From: DATASD01 sp035478835
Lineage (GTDB): Bacteria; Patescibacteriota; Saccharimonadia; Saccharimonadales; UBA4665
DNA length: 64,000 nt
Reading direction: 5' to 3'
Assembly: GCA_035478835.1 (NCBI GenBank)
Contig: DATIJH010000009.1
Location: forward strand, 248,001 to 312,000
The notes below the pieces were generated by a model. The model was not told where the DNA came from, searched no databases, and worked only from the letters and a program-made list of their open reading frames with translations. Positions 49,833 to 63,344 of the stretch are shown piece after piece; the first letter of the stretch is position 1, and each line of letters starts with the position of its first letter. A program made the position numbers and the translations under genes.

Positions 49833-51920
49833 TTATTTGCTGTGCTTGGCGATGATCGCGTCGGTCACGTGCGGCGGAACATCGGCGTAGTGGTCGAGTT
49901 CCATGCTTGAGCTGGCACGGCCTTGCGTCATCGAGCGCAAATTGGTCGTGTAGCCGAACATTTCACCAAGCGGGACAAAGGCAGTAATTTCCTTCACGCC
50001 AGCCTGGAGGTCTTCCATGGACTCGATGCGGCCACGCTTGCTGTTGAGGTCGCCGATGACGTCGCCCATGAACTCCTCTGGAGTTACAACAACGACTTTC
50101 ATGACTGGCTCAAGCAGCACTGGATTGGCTTTTTTAACACCGTCTTGTAGCGCCATCGAACCGGCAATCTTGAAGGCCATTTCGCTGGAGTCAACTTCGT
50201 GGTAGCTGCCGTCGTACAGCTCAACCTTGATGTCGACAACCGGGTAGCCGGCGATCACACCGTTGGACATGGCTTCTTCGATACCTTGCTGGACCGGTTT
50301 GATGTATTCACCAGGGACAACGCCACCTTTAATGGAGTTGATAAACTCAAAGCCGGCGCCCTTTTCGTTTTGGCTGAGGCGCAGCCAGACGTCACCGTAC
50401 TGTCCACGGCCACCGCTTTGGCGGACGAATTTACCTTGGATTTCAACTGCGTCTTTGCGGATGGTTTCGCGGTAGGCAACCTGTGGCTGGCCGATGTTGG
50501 CCTCGACGTTGAACTCGCGCTTCATGCGGTCAACGAGGATTTCGAGGTGCAGCTCGCCCATACCGCTGATGATGGTCTGGCCGGTCTCGTCGTCAACCTT
50601 AACGCGGAACGTCGGGTCTTCTTCGGCGAGGCGCTGCAGCGCGATGCTCATCTTTTCTTGGTCGGCTTTGGTCTTTGGTTCGATGGCGATTGACACCGGT
50701 GGTTCCGGGAAGTCGATCGACTCAAGCACGATTGGGTTGTTGGCGTCACACAGCGTGTTACCGGTGGTCGTGCCCTTCAGGCCAACGATCGCGGCGATGT
50801 CACCGGCAGTAACTTCGGTAACGTCTTCGCGCTTGTCGGCTTGCATGCGGACAATGCGGCCCACTCGCTCTTTTTCGCCAGTTGAACTGTTAAGGATGTA
50901 CGAGCCGGCTTGCAGTTTACCGGAGTAAACGCGGAAATATGCGAGCTTACCTACAAATGGGTCGGTTGCGATCTTGAAGGCGAGACCCGCAAACGGTTCG
51001 CTTTCGGCGCTTTTGCGTTCGATTTCTTCGCCGGTCTTTGGGTGTGTACCCCAGGCCGAGCCGCGGTCTGCCGGGCTTGGCAGGAGTTCGGCAACGAGGT
51101 CGAGCAGCTTCTCGACGATCACGCCGCGGCCGTCGCCACCAGTTACGGCAAAGAAGTTGCCGCTCAGGATAGCGCTGCGGATAGCCTGCATGATTTCGGC
51201 TTCGCTCAGGCCGTCTTCGCCAACTTCAAAGAACTTCTCGAGAAGTTTTTCGTCTTCGGCAACGGCGTTTTCGATAAGCAGCGAGCGGTACTTTTTGGCT
51301 TTGTCGAGCATGTCGGCTGGAATATCGCCTTCCACGAGCTCGTGGTCGGTGAATTCTTTGTAGGTGTAAGCCTTCATGGTTACGAGGTCAACGACACCGT
51401 TGATGCTCTGCTCGAACCCAATTGGCAGGTGGATTGGGAACGCGCGCTTGTTGAGGCGGGCGTGGATCGAGTCGAGTGACTTGTAAAAGTCGCCGCCGGT
51501 TTGGTTGATCTTGTTGATGAAGCAGATGCGCGGCACGCCGTACTTGTCGGCTTGGCGCCATACAGTTTCGGACTGCGATTCTACGCCCATCTTGCCGTCA
51601 AAGACAACGACAGCGCCGTCGAGCACGCGCAAAGAGCGCTCCACCTCGACCGTAAAGTCGATGTGACCCGGGGTGTCGATAATGTTGATCTGCTTGCCCT
51701 TCCAGTAGCAAGTCACAGCGGCGGACACGATGGTAATACCGCGTTCGCGTTCCTGGGCCATCCAGTCGGTCGTGGTGCCGCCTTCGTGCACAGCGCCGAT
51801 CTTGTGCTTCAAACCGGTGCGGTACAAAATACCTTCGGTCGTGGTGGTTTTACCGGCGTCGATATGCGCGATAATACCGATGTTTCTTAAATCTTGTAAC
51901 GTATATTTGGTTCCTGCCAT
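49833..51920 (-). CDS. fusA: Elongation factor G
   Basis: 695 residues with five domains. G1 AHIDAGKTTTTE, G2 RGITI, G3 DTPGHIDF are normal. The G4 guanine-specificity motif, normally NKxD, reads NKIN in ICFINKINQTGGDF, confirmed from the DNA. Domain IV and V signatures (RSGGRGQYGDVWL-like, MTQGRASSSMELDHYADVP) are intact. It catalyses translocation and ribosome recycling. Confidence 0.97.
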   Translation of the reverse strand: MAGTKYTLQDLRNIGIIAHIDAGKTTTTEGILYRTGLKHKIGAVHEGGTTTDWMAQERERGITIVSAAVTCYWKGKQINIIDTPGHIDFTVEVERSLRVLDGAVVVFDGKMGVESQSETVWRQADKYGVPRICFINKINQTGGDFYKSLDSIHARLNKRAFPIHLPIGFEQSINGVVDLVTMKAYTYKEFTDHELVEGDIPADMLDKAKKYRSLLIENAVAEDEKLLEKFFEVGEDGLSEAEIMQAIRSAILSGNFFAVTGGDGRGVIVEKLLDLVAELLPSPADRGSAWGTHPKTGEEIERKSAESEPFAGLAFKIATDPFVGKLAYFRVYSGKLQAGSYILNSSTGEKERVGRIVRMQADKREDVTEVTAGDIAAIVGLKGTTTGNTLCDANNPIVLESIDFPEPPVSIAIEPKTKADQEKMSIALQRLAEEDPTFRVKVDDETGQTIISGMGELHLEILVDRMKREFNVEANIGQPQVAYRETIRKDAVEIQGKFVRQSGGRGQYGDVWLRLSQNEKGAGFEFINSIKGGVVPGEYIKPVQQGIEEAMSNGVIAGYPVVDIKVELYDGSYHEVDSSEMAFKIAGSMALQDGVKKANPVLLEPVMKVVVVTPEEFMGDVIGDLNSKRGRIESMEDLQAGVKEITAFVPLGEMFGYTTNLRSMTQGRASSSMELDHYADVPPHVTDAIIAKHSK

Positions 51921-51932
51921 AACGCCCTTCTC

Positions 51933-52376
51933 CTATTGTTGGTTGCCCATAATTTCATTTAATTGTTCGCCCAGTTGAATTGCCTGATAGCCTACGAATC
52001 GTGCGATGTTCGCGAGCTGCTCGTCTGACACCTCGCCGCTGTTTAGTGTGTGCACCGTTTCTGCGCTAAGGAAGGCCACGCCAATCTTAGCGTATAAATC
52101 ACCGGTGACAACATCGTCAAACCCATCTCTACCCTCGTTGAATGAAAGCTCGTTGCCAATATATTGGGTCAGTGGTCTGAGGGTGACTTCTGTGTTCAAA
52201 TCGTTGCCGCTCGGCACCAAAGAACGCTCGGCCTGGACGCGCACCCCGTGCGTCGCATCAGGCTTCATAACGCCGTAGGTTGTGCGTTGGGTGAAGACGC
52301 CTTCGCGGTCATCGCCCTTGCCGCCCTCGAAAAGTTTAGTCAGAGTGTACGCTTCAACTGGGTTGGGATTTACCAT
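51933..52376 (-). CDS. Hypothetical protein inside str operon
   Basis: 147 residues, soluble, no known domain; ends LGEQLNEIMGNQQ. Starts six bases after the stop of another orphan and ends 12 bases before fusA, so it is co-transcribed with translation genes. Not present in the classical str operon. Confidence 0.55.
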   Translation of the reverse strand: MVNPNPVEAYTLTKLFEGGKGDDREGVFTQRTTYGVMKPDATHGVRVQAERSLVPSGNDLNTEVTLRPLTQYIGNELSFNEGRDGFDDVVTGDLYAKIGVAFLSAETVHTLNSGEVSDEQLANIARFVGYQAIQLGEQLNEIMGNQQ

Positions 52377-52382
52377 GTGCTC

Positions 52383-52637
52383 TTACCTACCTGCGTTATT
52401 TGCTGCTTGGAGCCATTTGAATGCTTGCTTACCGAGCTCTTGTTGTGTTGCCAGGTTGATTCCAGTTGCTTCGGCGAATTGCCGTGCACCTTCCAGTGCA
52501 CGTGTAACTCGCGCATCTGTAGTCTCTTGGAATGCATCAGCGGTCAGCTCTACGTACTGAAGGTGTGCTGCAAGTTCTCCAAGTCCAGCCGCCTCAAGTG
52601 CTGTGTGGTCTGGTGCTATTTCGGCAACTGAATACAT
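52383..52637 (-). CDS. Small hypothetical protein inside str operon
   Basis: 84 residues, helical, Ala-rich and acidic. Starts three bases after rpsG ends. Together with the next gene it forms an insertion between rpsG and fusA. Function unknown. Confidence 0.5.
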   Translation of the reverse strand: MYSVAEIAPDHTALEAAGLGELAAHLQYVELTADAFQETTDARVTRALEGARQFAEATGINLATQQELGKQAFKWLQAANNAGR

Positions 52638-52640
52638 AGA

Positions 52641-53120
52641 CTAACCTCGGGCGAAGTGTGCGAAGGCACGGTTGGCTTCGGCCATCTTGTGCGTGTCTTC
52701 CTTCTTCTTAACAGCGGCGCCTTGGCCGTTGTAAGCGTCGACGATCTCAAGCGCAAGGCGGTCGATCATGCTCATGCCTTTGCGTGAGCGGGCGGCTTGC
52801 ACAAACCACATGGTGGTCAAGTGCTGCTGGCGCTGGCCTTTAACTTCGAACGGAATTTGGTAGTTGGCACCACCGACACGGCGTGAGCGGGTCTCGAGGT
52901 GCGGCTGCACGTTCTTAATAGCCTGCTCAAAAACTTCGAGCGGGTTTTCTACCTTGAGCTTGTCGGCAGCTTTTTGCATGCCTTCGTATACGAGGCGTTC
53001 AGCGAGCTGCTTTTTGCCGTCGCGCATAACGCGGTTGATAACGCGCTGCACTTGGACATTGTTGTAGACGCGGTCAGGTTGGATGTCGCGGACTAACGCT
53101 TTGGTAACTTTACGTGGCAT
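52641..53120 (-). CDS. rpsG: 30S ribosomal protein S7
   Basis: 159 residues with VINRVMRDGKKQLAERLVYE and VEVRSRRVGGANYQ-like ETRSRRVGGANYQIPFEVKG. Organises the 30S head near the E site. Overlaps the rpsL stop by one base. Confidence 0.97.
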   Translation of the reverse strand: MPRKVTKALVRDIQPDRVYNNVQVQRVINRVMRDGKKQLAERLVYEGMQKAADKLKVENPLEVFEQAIKNVQPHLETRSRRVGGANYQIPFEVKGQRQQHLTTMWFVQAARSRKGMSMIDRLALEIVDAYNGQGAAVKKKEDTHKMAEANRAFAHFARG

Positions 53121-53533
53121 TACTTGCTCTCCTTCTTGGCACCGTACTTAGAACGGCCTTGCTTGCGGTTCTGGACACCCTGAAGGTCGAGGGCGCCACG
53201 GACAATGTGGTAACGCACACCAGGAAGGTCGGGCACGCGGCCGCCACGCACGAGCACAACGGCGTGCTCTTGCAGGTTGTGGCCTTCACCACCGATGTAA
53301 GCCCAGACTTCCTGCTGGTTGCCAAGGCGCACGCGGGCGACTTTACGCAGGGCCGAGTTCGGCTTTTTCGGGGTCTTGGTGGTGACCTTTACACAAACGC
53401 CACGCTTAAATGGCGCAGGTTTTTCGTAGTTTTTGTTCCGCAGGTTGTTTACAACCTTTAGAAGGGCTGGTGACTTGGATTTGGTTGTCACCTTGGTGCG
53501 TGGTTTGCGCACCAACTGGTTGATTGTTGGCAT
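53120..53533 (-). CDS. rpsL: 30S ribosomal protein S12
   Basis: 137 residues with TPKKPNSALRKVARVRL and YIGGEGHNLQEHAVVL. The loop that normally reads GGRVKDLPGVRYH reads GGRVPDLPGVRYH: the streptomycin-linked Lys (E. coli position 87/88) is Pro. The neighbouring Asp is kept. AAGGAG precedes the ATG. Confidence 0.97.
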   Translation of the reverse strand: MPTINQLVRKPRTKVTTKSKSPALLKVVNNLRNKNYEKPAPFKRGVCVKVTTKTPKKPNSALRKVARVRLGNQQEVWAYIGGEGHNLQEHAVVLVRGGRVPDLPGVRYHIVRGALDLQGVQNRKQGRSKYGAKKESK

Positions 53534-53559
53534 TGTTACTCCTTATCTTCCGCCATGGG

Positions 53560-53595
53560 AGTGCGCTGCCTTAGCGCCAACGCTTGCAGCGCACT
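53560..53595 (-). promoter_or_regulatory. Leader hairpin upstream of rpsL
   Basis: AGTGCGCTGC and GCAGCGCACT form a perfect 10-bp stem; the loop contains a smaller AGCG/CGCT stem. It lies 27 bases before the rpsL ATG, after rpoC. Without a T tract it is more likely a processing or regulatory site than a terminator. Confidence 0.6.
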
Positions 53596-53645
53596 TGTAT
53601 TCCCGGCTCGGATTTTGTAATGAACTAATTTTAACAGGTTCTGGC

Positions 53646-56600
53646 TTATGCTGCAACTTCGACTTCGTTGTCTTCAGCTGCTTCATCGGCGATTTGCTCG
53701 TCGTCGGCCTTCCAGCCGGTGCCGACTGGGATCTTGCGACCCAGGATGACGTTTTCCTTCAGACCATACAGCTTGTCCACGCGGCCACTGGTAGCGGCGG
53801 CGATGAGCACGCGGGTGGTGTCCTGGAACGATGCGGCACTCAGGAACGAGTCAGTGCTGAGCGATGCCTTGGTAATACCGAGGATCAGCTGGTTGTACTG
53901 CACGGGCTCTTTACCTGCGGCGATCAGGGCTTCGTTCGCTTCGACGACGGCCAGTTTGCTGACGACATCACCGGTTACGAACTCGCTGTCACCGGCGTCT
54001 TCGATCTGAACGCGGCTGAACATCTGGTGCACGATGATTTCAAGGTGCTTGTCGGCGATGTTCTGACCCTGGCCTGCAAAGATACGCAGGATTTCGTTCA
54101 TGATGTAGCGCTGGGTGGATTCAACACCTTGCAGGCGCATGAGCTCCGGCAGGTTGATCGAACCGTTGGTGAGGCGCTGACCAGCGACCACAAGGTCGTT
54201 GTCCTTCACAAGCATCTGTTTGAAGCCTGGGATTTCGTAGCGCACCACGCTTTGGGCGGCTGGGTGGATGAAGACTTCGGTTTCCGAAACTTCGATTTTG
54301 CCGGCCATTGGCGCGACGATTGGCTCTTTGCCGCCCTCGAGCGATGCGATGACATCGCCAATAGCAACATCCGAACCGCTGGCAACTTTGGCCGCACGGT
54401 CGCCGAGCTCAAATGTGACTGACTCTTTGTCTTTGGCTGTAACCTGGACAATGTAGCGGTCGCCTTCTTCCCAGACTTTGGCGGTGCCGGAAATATCGGT
54501 GAGGTAGGCCTGACCCTTTGGCGTGCGGATTTCGAAGAGCTCTTCAACACGGCTCAAACCTTGGGCAGTGTCATCGGCAACTACGGCGCCGGAACGGTGC
54601 TTGGAGTCGAGGCTCAACTGTGTACCAGGCTCACCAATTGACTGGGCGGCGATAACGCCGATTGGCTGGTGGTCGACAACGAGCAAGCCGGTTGCCGGGT
54701 CGATACCGTAGGACTTCTGCGGTACGCCGCGGACCGGGGTGCAGCTCAGGACAGACATGATCTTGATGCCGTCGAGCTTATCGTCGGCTTCAATAGCGGC
54801 AGCGATTTCTTTGGTGAAGAGGTCGCCACGCTTGACATGACCCTTCACTTCTTCGGCGGCATAGCGGCCTTCGAGGCGTGAAGCGTATGACACACCGATT
54901 TCGTCGGCGTCAGAGCGATGCATTGCAAAACCTGGGTCGAGCGATTCGTCGGCGTCGTCACCACTAATGGTGAAGACATCTTGCGCCACGTCGACCAAAC
55001 GGCGGGTCAAGTACCCGGCGTCAGCGGTCTTAAGGGCGATGTCGATCAAGGCTTTACGCGTACCGCGGGTACCGGTGAAGTACTCCAGCGGGCTCAAACC
55101 TTCGATGTAGCCGGACTTAATCGGCAGCTCGATAGCGTTACCGGATGCGTCCGAGAACACGCCGAGCATTCCGACACACATCTTCATCTGCGAAATGTTA
55201 CCACGAGCACCAGACGTGATGGCGATAGCCATGGAACTTTCCTGGCCGACCATCTGCTCGGCGAGCAGTTCCTGCACGTGAGTGTCGATCTTGGTCCAGT
55301 TTTCGACCGTCAGGCGGTAGCGCTCGTCTTCGGTGATGAAGCCTTGCTCGTACTGCTCAGAAATGGCAGCAGCGCGTTTCTCGCCGTCGGCAATAGCGTC
55401 TTGCATGCCGTCGATCTTGTCGAAGTCGCCCATGCCCATCGAAATGCCGGACATTGTAGCGTAGTGGAAACCGAGATCTTTCAGTTCGTCGGCGATTTCA
55501 GCGGTCTTGGCCTGGCCATATTGTTTGTAGATGGCGGCCATGACTTTTTGCAGTTTCTTTTTGGTCATCGGGTCGTTCTGGTACTCGAAGTCTTCGGGGA
55601 ACACTTCGTTGAACAGTACGCGGCCCAGCGTGGTGGTGCGGACTTCGCCGCGGAACGGTACGCGAATGTTGGACTGCAACATGATCGCTTCGTTTTCGAA
55701 GGCCATCAAAGCTTCTTCCAGGCTCGAGAACGGCTTGACTTCTTTGCTAACGCTCGGGCGGTCGTACGTTAAGTAGTAGCAACCGAGTACCATGTCCTGC
55801 TCGATGTGCAGAATTGGGGTACCGTCAGCCGGTTTCAAGAGGTTCATGTTAGCAGCCATGATGCTGCGGGCTTCTTCTTGCGCTTCGTCAGAAAGCGGCA
55901 AGTGTACAGCCATCTGGTCACCGTCAAAGTCGGCGTTAAAGCCTTTACAGACGAGCGGGTGCAGCTGGATGGCGCGGCCCTCGATCAATACCGGCTGGAA
56001 AGCCTGGATTGAAAGGCGGTGCAGCGACGGTGCGCGGTTCAGGAGCACGTACTTGCCCTTAATGACTTCGTCGAGCGCGTCCCACACGGCGGTCTCGCCG
56101 GTTTCGATCATGCGGGTTGCAGAACGGATGTTGTGGGCTTGCTCGCGAGCGATCAATTCACCGATCACGAACGGTTTGAACAGTTCGAGCGCCATCATTT
56201 TTGGCAGACCACATTGGTTGATCTTGAGTTCCGGACCGGCAACAATTACCGAGCGGCCGGAGTAGTCAACGCGCTTACCAAGCAAGTTTTGGCGGAATCG
56301 CCCTTGCTTACCCTTCAGCATGTCGCTGAGTGATTTGAGACGACGGCGCTGGCCGGTTGCAGCCACGGCGCGGCCGCTGCGGGCGCTGTTGTTGTCGATC
56401 AGCGCGTCAACGGCTTCTTGCAACATGCGCTGTTCGTTGCGGCGGATAACTTCCGGCGCGTTCAGCTCGATGAGCTTCTTCAAGCGGTTGTTGCGGTTGA
56501 TGACACGGCGGTACAAGTCGTTCAAATCGGATGTCGCAAAACGTCCACCGGTCAGCTGTACCATCGGGCGCAGGTCCGGAGGAATCACCGGCAGAATGCT

Positions 56601-57484
56601 CAAGCAGGTCGAGCCCGGCTGAATGCCGGCGCGGTCCATGCTTTCGAGCAAACGCAGGCGCTTCATGAGTTTCTTCTTGCGTTGACCCTTAGCGTCCTCG
56701 GCCTCTTCGGTCAACTCTTTAATGAGGTCCCTAAGGTCGATTTCGTCGAGCAATTCTTTGAGTGCGGCGCCGCCCATGCCGACCTGAATGAGGTCGCGGA
56801 GGTCTTCCGGCAAGTTGCGATACTCGACTTCGCTCATCAGGCGCAGCTTTTCGAGCCCGTCGATTTGCGCCTTGAAGATTTCCCACTCTTTGGTGAGCTC
56901 TTCGGTCTCTTTGGTTTGCATCTCGGCAAGGGCCTTGATGTTGGCGTCTTCTTTCTCGGCTTCCTTTTCGTAGCGGAGTTTGATGGCCTCTTTGGCGGCG
57001 GCAAACTCAGCTTCTTTGTCGGCGCGGAGCTTGTCGCGCTTCTCGGTGTTTACGTCTTTTACGATGTAGCTGGCAAAGTACGCCACGCGCTCCAGGTTTT
57101 TGACCGTCGTGCCGAGCAATAAGCCCATGGCAGACGGCGTGCCGCGCAGGAACCAGATGTGTGCCACCGGCACGGCCAGACTGATGTGGCCCATGCGCTC
57201 GCGGCGGACAATACTTTTGGTAACGATGTCACCGTTTTTATCCACGGCTGCTTCGCGCGAGCGAACACCCTTGTACTTGGCGTCGTGCGGGTTAATGTCT
57301 TTGGCTGGGCCAAAGATGCGCTCGCAGAACAAACCGTCTTTTTCTGGTTTTTGGGTGCGGTAGTTGATGGTTTCTGGCTTGGTTACTTCGCCGTAACTCC
57401 AGTCCAGAATGTCGGCCGCGCTGGCAACCGCCAAACGCACCGCGTCAAAATCGGCAATGTTGGTGCCATAAGCATATCGGCGCA

Positions 57485-57485
<1 letters not shown>
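53646..57485 (-). CDS. rpoC: RNA polymerase beta' subunit
   Basis: 1279 residues. The catalytic NADFDGDQMAVHLP is intact. In the N-terminal zinc ribbon the four Cys are replaced: the region reads KDINPHDAKYKG and EAAVDKNGDIV. The second zinc site keeps one Cys (VLSCTPVRGVPQKSYG). The trigger-loop start, normally TMRTFHIGG, reads SLDSKHRSG, keeping only the His. The bridge helix reads FTGTRGTRKALIDIALKTAD. Its start overlaps the rpoB stop (TAATG). Confidence 0.98.
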
Positions 57486-61066
<3,581 letters not shown>

Positions 61067-61162
61067 ATGTGCAGCACTTCCCCTTATTTAGGCTGATAGT
61101 TTTTTGGATTTTTCGCGCGAAGATCCTAAGTTGGTGTTTTTGGTGCAACAGTTTGATTGCCA

Positions 61163-61171
61163 ACTATAACA
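61163..61171 (-). promoter_or_regulatory. Extended -10 promoter of rpoBC
   Basis: TGTTATAGT on the minus strand fits an extended -10 (TGnTATAGT). The leader would be about 90 bases and ends with AAGGGGAAGTG before the ATG. A CTACA/TGTAG dyad lies just upstream (61180-61200). Confidence 0.5.
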
Positions 61172-61232
61172 CGCCCAACCTACACTACTTCTTAATGTAG
61201 GAGTGTGCGGGATTATGCCTCGGATGTCAACC

Positions 61233-61928
61233 CTAAAATGGAGGTACTACCGGATCGGGCGCTTTCCAGTATAGCTGCAGCTCGACCCCGCCCCTGACCG
61301 GATAGTCATGACCATAATGCTGGATTACATATGGCTGCGGTTCATTGATCGGCTTAAGGTAGTTCATGATTCCCTGCGGATTAAGCGCGCCGAGTTCGGT
61401 GCGGGCAAAAGTCATAATGGGAGATTCCTGGGGGTAGCCTCTAAAGTAATGCGTACTTGACTCGCCGGTATCGACTACAAGCGGACCCCCTGTGAGCCGC
61501 CTGCCAAGCACGCTCGCTTTGTCATACAACAACTCTCCTACGGTATCGTGCAGCTCCTCGGTTTCAGGCTGCAAAAAATAATCTACATACGTTCCATGCG
61601 TAACGGCGCGGTGATCACTCGAGCCAAGGCCCTGCACGCGCAAGTCTGGCACGACATGCGCCATGCCGATCAGTCGGTCATCACTGCGGATTCCAAATGC
61701 CAGTGCTTTGTGCTCTTCGCCACCTGTTGCTAAATCCGGTACAGGATATTTTTCTGCAGCCTGGCGAGCATACGCGCCCAGGCCGCGGATAAGGCCGCTG
61801 GCATACAGACCGGCCGTTTCGGGGTAAGAAGCAGCTATCTGTGCCTCGTGCTTGCGTATAAACCGCATGGTTTCCCAGCCGCGGTCGATTGTGCGACTCA
61901 AATTATATGGTTCGAGTTGTACGTTCAT
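61233..61928 (-). CDS. Hypothetical protein, possibly GNAT-like
   Basis: 231 residues. AAGGAGG lies upstream of the ATG. The middle part (ALAFGIRSDDRLIGMAHVVP then THGTYVDYFLQP) resembles the beta-strand core of GNAT acetyltransferases, but a clear acetyl-CoA loop is not seen. It follows a second GNAT-like gene on the same strand. Confidence 0.5.
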   Translation of the reverse strand: MNVQLEPYNLSRTIDRGWETMRFIRKHEAQIAASYPETAGLYASGLIRGLGAYARQAAEKYPVPDLATGGEEHKALAFGIRSDDRLIGMAHVVPDLRVQGLGSSDHRAVTHGTYVDYFLQPETEELHDTVGELLYDKASVLGRRLTGGPLVVDTGESSTHYFRGYPQESPIMTFARTELGALNPQGIMNYLKPINEPQPYVIQHYGHDYPVRGGVELQLYWKAPDPVVPPF

Positions 61929-61966
61929 TGCATGACCTCCTTGCCCTCTGGTTGGGAGGTACTATA

Positions 61967-62587
61967 TCACAAGATTCCGGAATTTGGATCTGCTTGCATG
62001 GCGAGCTGCCGGAGCTGCTCCCGGAAATCGCCCACCGTACAGTCTGACCCAATAGGCTCATTATTGCGTTCGGCAACACGATCACAGGAGTCAAGCGCGC
62101 CACTCAGCAAAAGCGAGGCAACATTGTCCGGGTCAGTCATGCGGAGACCTGGTTCGAACTCCGCCAGTGCGTGCGAGGCTAGTTCGTACGAAAACCCCTG
62201 GCCGCATGCCGCCCGGCGTACACATACGCCACCGAGTGCCACGGCGTAGGATTTTCGTTGCAGCCGGTCGAAAAGTCCAGCGCTGGCTCCCAAAAATTCG
62301 CCCGTTTCCTCGGTCCATCTCGCTTTATAAGCGTAGCCCTGCCCAATCGTCAGAACATTATTTGACCCAGTTTTTTCGCTTAGTATGACGCCCGCCGTGC
62401 GGCTCATCCGGATCCGACTGGCCTTAAACCAGTCCATGATCCGATCAACTTCTCCCTCGACAGAGCCCGGCCATCCGGATAGCACGCCAGCATCCAGTTG
62501 GGCCTCTCGTTCGCTTCTTCCAAGAATCACAGCTTTTTTGACAAATTCAGGATCTACCGGGCGGTACACATCATAGGAAATATTCAT
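61967..62587 (-). CDS. Putative GNAT-like acetyltransferase
   Basis: 206 residues from ATG 62587. VALGGVCVRRAACGQGFSYE resembles the GNAT strand-4 and acetyl-CoA loop (V-x-x-x-x-R-x-x-G-x-G/A), with helix ELASHALAEF after it. TATATT (62594-62599, complement) ends six bases before the ATG, so the message is likely leaderless, and a 27-bp dyad overlaps the -10. Confidence 0.5.
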   Translation of the reverse strand: MNISYDVYRPVDPEFVKKAVILGRSEREAQLDAGVLSGWPGSVEGEVDRIMDWFKASRIRMSRTAGVILSEKTGSNNVLTIGQGYAYKARWTEETGEFLGASAGLFDRLQRKSYAVALGGVCVRRAACGQGFSYELASHALAEFEPGLRMTDPDNVASLLLSGALDSCDRVAERNNEPIGSDCTVGDFREQLRQLAMQADPNSGIL

Positions 62588-62592
62588 GCACT

Positions 62593-62619
62593 GAATATAC
62601 ACCTACGGTGCGTATATTC
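62593..62619. promoter_or_regulatory. 27-bp dyad overlapping -10 of GNAT-like gene
   Basis: GAATATACACC-TAC-GGTGCGTATATTC is an inverted repeat with one inserted base. The left arm contains the -10 hexamer of the minus-strand gene, so a bound protein would block transcription. Confidence 0.4.
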
Positions 62620-62652
62620 CTAACAAATTCTTCCTATTTGTGCAGGGGTGGC

Positions 62653-63288
62653 TTATTTTACTTTTGGCGGCGCAGTGATGACTTTGTCTACCAAGCCATA
62701 TTTTTTGGCTTCTTCGGCGCTCATCCAATAATCGCGTTCCATGTCGGCGAGTATTTTGTCGTATTTTTGACCAGTGTTGCCAGCCATAATTTCGGCAAGA
62801 TGCTTCTTGATGCGCAGCAGCTCTTTAAGTGAGATTTCCATGTCGGTGGCCATGCCCCGCGTGCCACTCGATGGCTGGTGGATCATGACGGTCGAGTTTG
62901 GCAGCAAAAAGCGCTTACCCTTTGCGCCCGAGCTCAGCAAGAATGCCGCGGCCGAGGCCTGAACGCCAATGCCAAATGTCTGGACGTCGTTGGTCACAAA
63001 TTGCATGGTGTCATAAATAGCCATCGCGTCATACACGCTGCCGCCGGGGCTGTTGATGTAAAAGTAAATGTCCTTTTTGGGGTCTTCGGCTTGCAGGAAT
63101 AGCAATTGGGCGACAACAACGTTCGCCGTTGCTTCGTTCACGTCCTGGCCCAAGAAAATGATGCGGTCTTTTAAAAGGCGCGAGTAGATGTCGTAAGCGC
63201 GTTCATAGCGGCCTTCGTTTTCGACAACGGTCGGCACTAAAACTTGCGCGCGTGGCTTGGTGAATTGGTTCGAGTCATTTGGGTTCAT
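62653..63288 (-). CDS. clpP: ATP-dependent Clp protease proteolytic subunit
   Basis: 211 residues. The catalytic triad is Ser112 in GVQASAAAFLL, His137 in VMIHQPSSG and Asp182 in LADMERDYW. The N-terminal axial loop and GGSVYDAMAIYDTM helix are normal. It degrades proteins unfolded by ClpX/ClpC. GAGGAT precedes the ATG. A perfect CIRCE element covers its promoter. Confidence 0.97.
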   Translation of the reverse strand: MNPNDSNQFTKPRAQVLVPTVVENEGRYERAYDIYSRLLKDRIIFLGQDVNEATANVVVAQLLFLQAEDPKKDIYFYINSPGGSVYDAMAIYDTMQFVTNDVQTFGIGVQASAAAFLLSSGAKGKRFLLPNSTVMIHQPSSGTRGMATDMEISLKELLRIKKHLAEIMAGNTGQKYDKILADMERDYWMSAEEAKKYGLVDKVITAPPKVK

Positions 63289-63314
63289 AGCGTTATATCC
63301 TCGTTAGCAAATCT

Positions 63315-63344
63315 ATGATAACGAAATTAGCACTCCCAAGTCAA
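63315..63344 (-). promoter_or_regulatory. Promoter of clpP
   Basis: TTGACT (complement of 63339-63344), an 18-base spacer, and TATCAT (complement of 63315-63320). The -35 box sits inside the CIRCE spacer. +1 is near 63308. Confidence 0.7.
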
